The translations under genes and the position numbers were made by a program. From an uncultured Sphingomonadaceae bacterium (GTDB lineage: Bacteria > Pseudomonadota > Alphaproteobacteria > Sphingomonadales > Sphingomonadaceae): a stretch of 64,000 bases of DNA. This document shows positions 43,525 through 51,605 of this stretch, piece after piece (position 1 is the stretch's first letter; each line of letters starts with the position of its first letter). The stretch covers positions 186,001 to 250,000 of the forward strand of contig CALKUK010000013.1 in NCBI GenBank assembly GCA_937996655.1. Direction: 5' to 3'. The notes under the pieces are model-generated. The model made no database searches, was not told the DNA's origin, and saw only the letters and a program-made list of their open reading frames with translations.

Positions 43525-44079
43525 TTACAGTGCAATCTGGGTACGCGGAGCCTCTGGCACAAGGGTTTCCGCATCCGGATTGAGCACGTCGATCTGATAA
43601 TTGAGGATCACCGCAAAGCTGAGCCACACCATATACGGCACAAGCAGCCAAGCCGCCAATTTGCGGATGCGGGCGAAAGAAAAGGTTGTGGCAATCGTCA
43701 GCGCCAAAATCGCGACGATAAGGAAAAGCGCCGAAGTGACTTGATGGGCCGCGAAAAACAGAGGGGTCCAGGTCAGGTTCAAGGCCAATTGCACACCGAA
43801 AAGAGTCAGGGCCAAAGGCCGACCCGGCGCCCCGCGCGCAAACAGGATCATCGCGAGCGCAACACCCATCAGGATGTAGAGCGCTGTCCACACCAACCCG
43901 AAGACCCAGCCGGGCGGCACAATATCCGGGCGGGAGAGCGCCGAGAACCAGCGGTTCTCATACCCCGAATTGGCCAACTTTCCCGAGAGAAATCCCAGAA
44001 AGAGAATGGTTGGCACCGTCACGAGGGCATAGCGGACGAACGACATCCGCAACTGCTGTTTCGACGCGATCTGGCTCAT
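43525..44079 (-). CDS. tspO: TspO/MBR family membrane protein
   Basis: A 184-residue tryptophan-rich sensory protein with five predicted transmembrane helices. Signature segments are RPDIVPPGWVFGLVWTALYILMG split as PGWVFGLVWT, LALNLTWTPLFF and LVPYMVWLSFAVILNY. TspO binds porphyrins and affects tetrapyrrole metabolism and stress response. The start at ATG 44077-44079 has a GGAGGG ribosome-binding site. The gene lies 29 bases upstream of the UbiK-like gene. Confidence 0.93.
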   Translation of the reverse strand: MSQIASKQQLRMSFVRYALVTVPTILFLGFLSGKLANSGYENRWFSALSRPDIVPPGWVFGLVWTALYILMGVALAMILFARGAPGRPLALTLFGVQLALNLTWTPLFFAAHQVTSALFLIVAILALTIATTFSFARIRKLAAWLLVPYMVWLSFAVILNYQIDVLNPDAETLVPEAPRTQIAL

Positions 44080-44205
44080 CAATTCCCTCCGGTTCGGACT
44101 GAAACTGTGTTTAGGCATGCTCAGAGCGTTGCGGCAAGGCTTTGCACAGAGCTGCTCATGACGATCAGTAAGAAAAACCCGCTGGCGCGTGCATCTGATG
44201 CAGGG

Positions 44206-46134
44206 TCACAGATCCATGATGAGTTGGCCGACAAAGGTCCGGCTATTGGCATAAGTGAAGCCGCCGCTGGACGATACCTGCCAGCGATAGTCATTGAGAA
44301 GGTTTTGCGCCTGCACCCGGATGAGAGCCGAGTGATGCGCGAGATCAAACCGATAGCGCACACCAAGGTTGACCGTTTCGCCGGGAGCGGCAGAGAAGGT
44401 GTTCGCCGCATTGCCAACTCGGGCTGAAAGGCTTTCCAGCGCGACATCCACTGACCATGGGCTATGTCCCTGCGCTAACCGCCAGTCGAAATTGGCAATG
44501 CTCCGCCGCCGGATGGAGCCGACAGGGCGATTGCCGATCAGACCGGACTCCACGGCCTCTCCAGAAATCTTCGGGTCCAAAAACAGAGATCCCGCAACAA
44601 CGGTCAGCCCAGGTGCCAATTGCCCGGCCAAGGAGACTTCCACGCCGCGATTGTCGACATTGCCGAGCTGGCGATAGCGCAGTGCGGGATCGAGATTATA
44701 ATAGGGCTTCTTCACGCTAAAGAGGCCAGCGACGAGGGTTAGCTTCGACGTCACGGCATAGCGCAGCCCCACGTCAAACTGGCTGGTGCGGATGGCCGGC
44801 GGCGCCTCCGACCGGTTGGTCGCGATATCCGGCGCGATTAGCGCTTCCTCAAGGCCGCGCACCATGCCGCCGTAAAGCGAAAGACGCTTGGTGAGTTTGA
44901 GAGACCCGGACGCTGTCACAAGGATCGGAGTGTCCTTTGTCTCCAACACAGGCAGCAGAGGGTTCGCGAAATCGATCGTCTTTGTGTACTGCGCCCGCGA
45001 CACCGACAGATCCAGCGAGCCATGCCCGCGCCATTGCAGAGCATAAGCCAAGCCAAAGGTCATCTGCTTGACGTGGTCTTCATCCTTGATCTGCGGCAGC
45101 AAAGTCGGCCGCGCCCGGAAATCCGGGACAATTGCAGAACTGGGGCCGAGGTCGATCCGTTGCGTGCCGCCAAACAGCCGATCCTTGATCCGACCCCGCG
45201 CGCTGAGAACAATCTTCTGCGCAATAGCGCCTGAACCAAAATGCCGTGTAATGCGCCCTTCCCCCGAAAGGCTGTGCGTTTGGCTGCCGGGGTCTGCGAT
45301 GACCACCCGGTCAGCTACCGACCCGTCCTCCCGCACGCCGCGCAGCAGATCTGCGAAGTTCGTGTCATTCTTCAAGGTAAAGTCGAAAAGTCCGGCTTCG
45401 AACAGCCAAGGACCCGATGGCAGCTTGGCCAAGCCGCCATACATGGTGACGCTCATGTTGCGATCGGTCCAGTTCTGACCGAGGAAGACTTCCCGAGGAA
45501 CCTTGGGCAGTTCCTCACCGTCAGCCGGAAAGAGGGTCACATGGGCCTCATCGTCCCGCCCGGTAAATCGGCCTGCCATGACGGTCACAACCGATCCGGC
45601 ATAAGGCAGCCAGGCAAAATTGGCCCCGATGCTGCGAAAGCTGGATTTTCCGCCTTCCGGTCGCACCATCTCCCGGAAGCCCACACCGCCGGACACGCCG
45701 AACGTCTGCCCGATGAGGGGCGCCTTTAATTCAATGTTTCCGGCCGCCCCGCCATAGGCACCGCGTTCAATTTGGCCGCTCGCCTCGGCTTTTCCCTGAA
45801 ACATGTTCAAGCTGTAATCGACAATCCCTGTCGGGGCCGGAAAGGGATAGCCCTGCGCCGCAACGCCGACACGAACCGTTGAGCCATCTACCAGACGGGA
45901 CGGCACCCGCTCGACATGATCAAAATACAGGCCCTCGACCCGGACGTTCCCGGCATCAATAGGATTGAAGCCGCGAATATCATCCGAACTGTAGAGCCCG
46001 ATCTTTTCACTACCGATGGACTTGCCGAACGCGTCGGCAGATTGAGTCACCAGATTTTCGGCTGTCCGCTGCGCCAGTGCCGCCCCTGGCACACAGAACG
46101 CTGCGCCCGCCAATAGGACGTATCGCGTGATCAC
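44206..46134 (-). CDS. TonB-dependent receptor-like outer-membrane protein, atypical plug
   Basis: A 642-residue protein with a signal peptide (cut near AALAQ, residue 22), a plug-like domain with SEKIGLYSSDDIRGFNPIDA and VRVEGLYFDHVERVPSRLVD, and a C-terminal barrel that ends in FVGQLIMDL with the usual aromatic periodicity. It is shorter than typical receptors, no clear TonB box is seen, and the RGF-type plug motif differs from the classical GPQGTLYG form. This is a subtype seen in sphingomonads; ligand unknown. It is followed by a 126-base gap and tspO. Confidence 0.82.
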   Translation of the reverse strand: MITRYVLLAGAAFCVPGAALAQRTAENLVTQSADAFGKSIGSEKIGLYSSDDIRGFNPIDAGNVRVEGLYFDHVERVPSRLVDGSTVRVGVAAQGYPFPAPTGIVDYSLNMFQGKAEASGQIERGAYGGAAGNIELKAPLIGQTFGVSGGVGFREMVRPEGGKSSFRSIGANFAWLPYAGSVVTVMAGRFTGRDDEAHVTLFPADGEELPKVPREVFLGQNWTDRNMSVTMYGGLAKLPSGPWLFEAGLFDFTLKNDTNFADLLRGVREDGSVADRVVIADPGSQTHSLSGEGRITRHFGSGAIAQKIVLSARGRIKDRLFGGTQRIDLGPSSAIVPDFRARPTLLPQIKDEDHVKQMTFGLAYALQWRGHGSLDLSVSRAQYTKTIDFANPLLPVLETKDTPILVTASGSLKLTKRLSLYGGMVRGLEEALIAPDIATNRSEAPPAIRTSQFDVGLRYAVTSKLTLVAGLFSVKKPYYNLDPALRYRQLGNVDNRGVEVSLAGQLAPGLTVVAGSLFLDPKISGEAVESGLIGNRPVGSIRRRSIANFDWRLAQGHSPWSVDVALESLSARVGNAANTFSAAPGETVNLGVRYRFDLAHHSALIRVQAQNLLNDYRWQVSSSGGFTYANSRTFVGQLIMDL

Positions 46135-46152
46135 AATTACCCCTGTTGATCC

Positions 46153-46890
46153 TTAGGAAGGTTTTCGGGCTGCGACGAGAAACTCGATGTTGCCTTCCGG
46201 CCCCTTAATGGGACTCTCAGTGCGCCCTTCTAAGGTCCAACCGGTGCCGGTCAACCATGTTTCAACATCCTGACACACGCGGGCATGTACCTCTGGATCG
46301 CGGACGACGCCGCCCTTTCCCACTTCGTCCCGCCCGGCCTCAAACTGTGGCTTGATCAACGCAATGAGGCCCGCGCCGGCCTTCGCAAACGTCATTGGGC
46401 GTTCCAGCACCTTGGACAGGCCGATGAAGCTGGCATCGCAGACGATCAGATCAACTGCCTGCGTGATTTCTGCGTCGGTCAGAATGCGGGCGCTGGTTTG
46501 TTCATGGACGATGACGCGCGGGTCATTGCGCAGCTTCCAAGCCAGCTGGTTGGTTCCGCTGTCGACAGCAAAGACCTTTTCCGCTCCGTTGGTGAGCAAG
46601 ACATCGGTAAAGCCACCCGTCGAGCTGCCAACGTCTATGGCGACGGCCCCTGTCACATCCCAGCCGAAATGGTCAAGCGCATGAGCCAGCTTGATGCCGC
46701 CCCGTGACACCCAGGGATGGTCCCTGCCCCGGACGTCGAGCAAGGCCTCTTCTGCCACCTGCTGCCCCGACTTTTCGATCTTGCGGTCACCCAGATAGAC
46801 AATACCGGCGAGGATCAGTGCCTGAGCACGTGTCCGACTTTCGGCGAGCCCGCGGTCCACGAGCAGCTGGTCAGCGCGGACCTTTGCCAT
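46153..46890 (-). CDS. tlyA: TlyA-family rRNA methyltransferase
   Basis: A 245-residue protein with an N-terminal S4 RNA-binding domain (about 4-65, RADQLLVDRGLAESRTRAQA) and an FtsJ-like SAM methyltransferase domain (GAVAIDVGSSTGGFTDVLL near 80). TlyA of mycobacteria 2'-O-methylates 16S and 23S rRNA and so determines capreomycin sensitivity; the shorter proteobacterial type usually acts on 23S. It lies 7 bases after dxs, a common neighbour. Confidence 0.92.
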   Translation of the reverse strand: MAKVRADQLLVDRGLAESRTRAQALILAGIVYLGDRKIEKSGQQVAEEALLDVRGRDHPWVSRGGIKLAHALDHFGWDVTGAVAIDVGSSTGGFTDVLLTNGAEKVFAVDSGTNQLAWKLRNDPRVIVHEQTSARILTDAEITQAVDLIVCDASFIGLSKVLERPMTFAKAGAGLIALIKPQFEAGRDEVGKGGVVRDPEVHARVCQDVETWLTGTGWTLEGRTESPIKGPEGNIEFLVAARKPS

Positions 46891-46897
46891 AAGGGGT

Positions 46898-48823
46898 TCA
46901 GGCGCGCTGGCCGGCTTCGGCCACCGCCGAGTTGATGCGCAGCGCCTTCAAAACCGCTTCGACGATTTGCGGCGCGTTCAAGCCTGCTTCGTCATATTGC
47001 TTCTGCGGGCTATCCTGATCTTGGAACTTGTCGGGTAGACGGAGCGTGCGCAGCTTGAGCCCGGCATCGATCAACCCTTCGTCGCTCGCCATGGTCAGCA
47101 CATGGGCACCAAAGCCACCGATGCTCGCTTCCTCAACTGTAACAGCCACCTCATGGTTGGTCAGCAGCTTGCGGATCAGATCCACATCGAGCGGCTTGGC
47201 AAAGCGCAGATCGGCAACGGTTGTCGAAAGCCCCTTCGCTTCCAGCATGTCTGCGGCTTTCATCGCCTCTTCCAGCCTTGTGCCGAGCGAGAGGATGGCG
47301 ACCTTCTTACCGTGCTTCACGATCCGGCCCTTGCCGATCTCCAGCGCCTGAGGGGCGTCTGGCATGGCAATGCCTGTGCCGTTGCCACGCGGATAGCGCA
47401 CGGCAATCGGGCCGCTGTCATGCAGCGCCGCCGTATAGGTCATATGGACGAGTTCCGCCTCATCTGAGGGGGCCATAACCACCATGTTCGGAAGCGATGC
47501 GAGATAGGTCACATCGAACGCGCCCGCATGGGTAGACCCGTCCGCCCCGACGAGACCTGCACGGTCAATCGCGAAGCGTACGGGCAGATTCTGGATCGCC
47601 ACATCATGAACGACCTGATCATAAGCGCGCTGGAGGAAGGTGGAATAGATCGCACAGAAGGGCCGCATCCCTTCTGCGGCAAGACCGGCGGCGAATGTCA
47701 CGGCATGCTGTTCGGCAATGCCCACATCGAACGCACGGTCGGGATGCGCCTTGGCAAAGCGGTCCACGCCGGTTCCACTCGGCATCGCAGCAGTGATGGC
47801 ACAGATGCGGGGATCGGTGTCGGCAAGCTTGGCAAGCGTATCGCCAAAGACGTTTTGATAGGATGGCGGCCCCGGCGGCGCCTTGACCTGCGTGCCGGTG
47901 ACAACGTCAAACTTCTGAACACCGTGATATTTGTCTGCCGCGGCCTCTGCAGGGGCATAGCCATGCCCCTTCTTCGTTACGACGTGGATCAGGCATGGGC
48001 CTTCGGCCGCATCGCGCACATTTTCCAGCACGGGGATCAGATGATCGAGGTTATGGCCGTCAATTGGCCCGACATAATAGAAACCAAGTTCCTCAAACAG
48101 CGTGCCGCCCATCGCCATGCCGCGGGCAAATTCGTCCGTCTTCTTAGCTGCGATGTGCAGCGGCTCCGGCAGACGGCGAGATATTTTCTTCGCCAGTTCG
48201 CGCAGGCTTAGGAAAGGTTGCGACGACACCAATCGCGCCAGATAGGCCGACAGGCCACCGACGGGCGGTGCAATCGACATGTCGTTGTCATTAAGAATGA
48301 CGATCAGCCGGTTGCCCGCCTGCGCCGCGTTGTTCATCGCCTCATAGGCCATGCCAGCCGACATGGCGCCGTCACCGATGACGGCGATGCCCCTGCCCGG
48401 CTTGCCCGCCATCTTATTGGCCACGGCAAAACCGAGTGCGGCGGAAATCGAGGTCGAACTGTGCGCCGCGCCGAACGGATCATATTCGCTCTCGGTGCGC
48501 TTGGTGAAGCCAGAAAGCCCCCCGCCGGTGCGCAGCGTGCGGATGCGATCCCGCCTGCCGGTGATGATTTTGTGCGGATAGCACTGGTGCCCAACATCCC
48601 AGACAAGCTTGTCCACAGGCGTGTCGAACACATAATGGATGGCCGTTGTCAGTTCGACCACCCCCAATCCGGCGCCAAGATGGCCACCGGTAACGGACAC
48701 CGCAGAAATGGTTTCAGCGCGCAGTTCATCCGCAAACTGGCGGAGCTGTTCGGGACGGAGCTTCCTGAGGTCCGCCGGAAAGGCGACCTTATCGAGGAGC
48801 GGCGTATCGGGGCGATCACTCAT
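46898..48823 (-). CDS. dxs: 1-deoxy-D-xylulose-5-phosphate synthase
   Basis: A 641-residue thiamine-diphosphate enzyme, first step of the MEP isoprenoid route: pyruvate plus glyceraldehyde 3-phosphate gives DXP. The product starts MSDRPDTPLLDKVAFP. TPP motif GDGAMSAGMAYEAMNN near 150, transketolase Pyr domain with GIAEQHAVTFAAGLA near 370 and RYPRGNGTG. The longer frame to 48919 begins at a TTG with no family similarity. dxs-tlyA are adjacent and likely cotranscribed. Confidence 0.96.
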   Translation of the reverse strand: MSDRPDTPLLDKVAFPADLRKLRPEQLRQFADELRAETISAVSVTGGHLGAGLGVVELTTAIHYVFDTPVDKLVWDVGHQCYPHKIITGRRDRIRTLRTGGGLSGFTKRTESEYDPFGAAHSSTSISAALGFAVANKMAGKPGRGIAVIGDGAMSAGMAYEAMNNAAQAGNRLIVILNDNDMSIAPPVGGLSAYLARLVSSQPFLSLRELAKKISRRLPEPLHIAAKKTDEFARGMAMGGTLFEELGFYYVGPIDGHNLDHLIPVLENVRDAAEGPCLIHVVTKKGHGYAPAEAAADKYHGVQKFDVVTGTQVKAPPGPPSYQNVFGDTLAKLADTDPRICAITAAMPSGTGVDRFAKAHPDRAFDVGIAEQHAVTFAAGLAAEGMRPFCAIYSTFLQRAYDQVVHDVAIQNLPVRFAIDRAGLVGADGSTHAGAFDVTYLASLPNMVVMAPSDEAELVHMTYTAALHDSGPIAVRYPRGNGTGIAMPDAPQALEIGKGRIVKHGKKVAILSLGTRLEEAMKAADMLEAKGLSTTVADLRFAKPLDVDLIRKLLTNHEVAVTVEEASIGGFGAHVLTMASDEGLIDAGLKLRTLRLPDKFQDQDSPQKQYDEAGLNAPQIVEAVLKALRINSAVAEAGQRA

Positions 48824-48896
48824 GCCGGCGCTTCTAGACCAGCAATTGCGCCATGTCGAATAGATGTCTTGGCAAAATGACCGGAAATCAAATGTC

Positions 48897-49700
48897 CTAG
48901 TGGACAAACCGCGCGACAACGTCCCGATAGCTGCGGCTCACCTTCACTTGCGCGCCGGAATCAAGCACGAGGAAGCACTCGCCGTTGGTGTGCGGCTTCA
49001 CCTGCTTCACCAGATCGAGATTGACGATGGATGAGCGATGGACCCGCTGAAACTTCCGGGGATCAAGCCGCCGTTCCATGTCCTTCATCGTCTGACGGAG
49101 GATAAGCGTTTCGCCGCCGGTATAGATGCACATATAGTCACCCGCCGCATCAATGCGTTCGATGGTATCAACGTCCACCCGAAAGATCTGGCCTTGGTCC
49201 TTGATGTTGATCAGCCGTTCAAAACGGTTGGCAGACGGGCCTTCATCGCCTGCGTCGACCATTTCCTCATGCACATCAGGTGCATGTTCAGCCAAAGCCT
49301 CTTTCAGGCGCTCTGCCTCTTCAGACCCCTTCTTTTCCGAAAGGCGCTGACGGACCCGGTCCAGCGTCGCGGCCAGCCGGTCTTCATCGACCGGCTTCAT
49401 CAGATAATCGGTCGCCTGCGCCTCAAAGGCGCGGATCGCATGGTCGGAATAGGCTGTCACAAAAACAAACAGCGGCGGTTCAAGCTCGGCCAAACCGGAC
49501 ACGACCGAAAAACCGTCAAAGCCGGGCATCTGGATGTCGAGGAAGACCAGATCGGGCTTGTGCGTTTTGATCGCGCGGATGGCTTCGCGGCCATTGTTGC
49601 AGGTTTCGATAATCTCGACATCGGGATGTGCTTCCAGACGGAGAGCGAGGCCCTGAATAGCGAGCGTTTCGTCATCGACGAGAATGGTACGGATGGTCAT
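48897..49700 (-). CDS. LytTR-type response regulator
   Basis: A 267-residue response regulator. The receiver domain (1-120) has D9, D10, the phosphoacceptor D55 in VFLDIQMPG, and a LMKPVDEDR segment with the conserved lysine. A long acidic linker (about 120-160) follows, then a LytTR DNA-binding domain (about 165-265) with RIDAAGDYMCIYTGGE and FQRVHRSSIVNLDLV. The gene overlaps the histidine kinase gene by 4 bases, so the two form a cognate pair. Targets unknown. Confidence 0.92.
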   Translation of the reverse strand: MTIRTILVDDETLAIQGLALRLEAHPDVEIIETCNNGREAIRAIKTHKPDLVFLDIQMPGFDGFSVVSGLAELEPPLFVFVTAYSDHAIRAFEAQATDYLMKPVDEDRLAATLDRVRQRLSEKKGSEEAERLKEALAEHAPDVHEEMVDAGDEGPSANRFERLINIKDQGQIFRVDVDTIERIDAAGDYMCIYTGGETLILRQTMKDMERRLDPRKFQRVHRSSIVNLDLVKQVKPHTNGECFLVLDSGAQVKVSRSYRDVVARFVH

Positions 49701-50794
49701 GCGGCCTCCAACCTTGGGGTTTCTGTTTGGAACGGGATGTCGATCAACACCTGAAAACCCTTGCCCGTCATGGCCTTGGTTTCGAAACGATGATCATCGC
49801 CAAAGGCCTGCTGAAGCCTTTCGCGGATATTCGCGAGCCCCACACCGGTGGACCCGCTTGCCCCTATTCCCTGTTCCCCACATCCGGCCCCGGTATCAGC
49901 GACAGTGATTTGCACCCTGTCCCCGGCCAGACGCGCTGCGACGGCAATTTCCGCGCCTTCTTCCTGCGGTGTCACCGCATATTTGATCGCATTTTCCACC
50001 AGCGGCTGCAGCAACATGGATGGCAGCCGAGCCTTTTCAACCGACGTTTCGATTTCAAACGTCGGCCGCAACCTGTCTTCAAAACGCATTTTCTCAATAT
50101 CGAGATACAGCTTCAGCGTTTCAACCTCCTGCTCAATGGTCACACGCGCCGTTGCCTCATTCGCCAAGGTATAGCGGAGGAAGGACGACAGGCGCGACAG
50201 CATCGCATTCGCCCGCTCCGTCTGCTTCAAAAGAACCAGCGTGGAAATGGAGTTGAGCGTGTTGAACAGGAAATGCGGGTTCAACTGGTAGCGCAGCATG
50301 GCGAGTTGAGCAGAGGTCGCCTGATTTTCCAGCTTCAGCAGCTGATCGGCTTGCTCTTCGATGATCAGATAGAAATTGATGCCATAATAAAGCGCCGACC
50401 AAGCCCCGAGCAGCAGCGCGTTGAGCGAGATCGCGCTGAGGAAGAGCGCACCGTTAAAGGCGCCACCTTCACGCTCCAGCAGATTGAACACCCAGGCATC
50501 GACCATGGAGTGGATCAACACCGCAACGACAAAGGTGATGACCGAGACACCCCAGGTCACAAGCGGTCGTCGGCCAATGATCCAGCGGAAGATGCCGCCC
50601 ATCATCAATGTGAGCGAATAGCCGGTGGCCGTCGACACCAGAAGCGGCACCACCCAAGACAAGCTCATGCCCGCGCCAACGCCGCTCGCAACGCGAAGCA
50701 TCAGGTAGAACGACCAGCCAATCGTCTGGAGGACCCAGAAAGCGCGGCTCTTGTCCGCAAAAAAGGGTCGGTTGCCGAAGCCGGGAATAGCCAT
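49697..50794 (-). CDS. LytS/AlgZ-type sensor histidine kinase
   Basis: A 365-residue kinase of the His_kinase (PF06580) family that pairs with LytTR regulators. Four transmembrane helices lie in about 20-145; the phosphorylated histidine is H174 in QLNPHFLFNTLNS. The HATPase domain has QPLVENAIKYA, VADTGAG and GVGLANIRERL. No periplasmic sensory domain is seen, so it may sense a membrane property. Start ATG 50792-50794. First gene of the two-gene operon. Confidence 0.92.
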   Translation of the reverse strand: MAIPGFGNRPFFADKSRAFWVLQTIGWSFYLMLRVASGVGAGMSLSWVVPLLVSTATGYSLTLMMGGIFRWIIGRRPLVTWGVSVITFVVAVLIHSMVDAWVFNLLEREGGAFNGALFLSAISLNALLLGAWSALYYGINFYLIIEEQADQLLKLENQATSAQLAMLRYQLNPHFLFNTLNSISTLVLLKQTERANAMLSRLSSFLRYTLANEATARVTIEQEVETLKLYLDIEKMRFEDRLRPTFEIETSVEKARLPSMLLQPLVENAIKYAVTPQEEGAEIAVAARLAGDRVQITVADTGAGCGEQGIGASGSTGVGLANIRERLQQAFGDDHRFETKAMTGKGFQVLIDIPFQTETPRLEAA

Positions 50795-50882
50795 AAGAGA
50801 TTGTCTAGCCGAACCTTCGCAGCAATTGAAGCCTTTGAACGTCCTCGCTATGTTCATCGTCAAATAGAGGAGAGATAGACCG

Positions 50883-51476
50883 ATGACCGATGAAACGCTG
50901 ATGGATCAGTCCGCCAAATTCCATTCCATGACCGAAGGCACCCAGGAGGACTGGGACATCATCATGAAGCACAACGCGCCCTTTGCCCGCAACGGCGGCG
51001 CACGCGTGCTCGATCATCTAAAGCTGCTGGACGGCGATTTTGGGGGCTTTGCCATCGACCGTCTGACGCACTGCCTGCAAACCGCCACTCGCGCCCACCG
51101 CGACGGCCGCAGTGAAGAATATGTCGTGATGGCGCTGCTCCACGATATCGGCGATACGCTCGGTGCCTATAACCACCCCGATGTCGCGGCCGCGATCCTC
51201 AAACCGTTCGTGTCGGAAGAACTCCACTGGATCACCCAGCATCACGGGATTTTCCAGGGCTATAACTTCTTCCATTATATCGGCCTGAACCGCGACATGC
51301 GCGAGCAGTTCAAGGGGCATGAGCATTATCAGGCCACAGCAGAATTCATCGAGAAATATGACTGCCCGGCCTTCGACCCGAATTTTGACACAGCCCCTTT
51401 GAGCTTCTTTGAACCAATGGTGATGAAGCTGTTCGAAAAGCCCAAGAACAGCATCTACAAAAAGGCTTACAACTAA
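50883..51476 (+). CDS. HD-domain protein, PhnZ/inositol-oxygenase-like
   Basis: A 197-residue HD protein. Metal-binding pattern: H63 (RLTHCLQTA), H87-D88 (LLHDIGD), H98 (YNHPDVAA), H120 or H121 (ITQHHGIFQG) and a late aspartate (D165 or D169). This spacing is that of the mixed-valence diiron oxygenases PhnZ, TmpB and inositol oxygenase, not simple HD phosphohydrolases. The Tyr and Glu that help PhnZ open its iron site to substrate seem to be replaced by Phe (F53, F56). Start ATG 50883 with a GAGGAGAG ribosome-binding site; divergent from the kinase gene. Substrate unknown. Confidence 0.8.
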   Translation: MTDETLMDQSAKFHSMTEGTQEDWDIIMKHNAPFARNGGARVLDHLKLLDGDFGGFAIDRLTHCLQTATRAHRDGRSEEYVVMALLHDIGDTLGAYNHPDVAAAILKPFVSEELHWITQHHGIFQGYNFFHYIGLNRDMREQFKGHEHYQATAEFIEKYDCPAFDPNFDTAPLSFFEPMVMKLFEKPKNSIYKKAYN

Positions 51477-51552
51477 GGTTTGCCCAAACGCCTGCACCAT
51501 CCCCGCGTTCTTGGGAATGGCAGAGGGCTTCGCGCAGACCTGCCGCCCATAA

Positions 51553-51583
51553 GAAAACCGCCGCCCCTTTCGGGACGGCGGTT
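51553..51583 (-). terminator. Terminator of the first tandem TonB-dependent receptor gene
   Basis: On the minus strand, ACCGCCGTCCC-GAAA-GGGGCGGCGGT is followed by TTTTC. It also has a T run on the other side and may stop the HD-protein transcript too. The same sequence recurs behind the second receptor gene. Confidence 0.8.
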
Positions 51584-51605
51584 ACTTTTTGACCTGTAGC
51601 CGGTC

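Noticed and set aside
49727..50878. 383-codon open frame on the plus strand
   Set aside because: Antisense to the histidine kinase, whose domains are complete.
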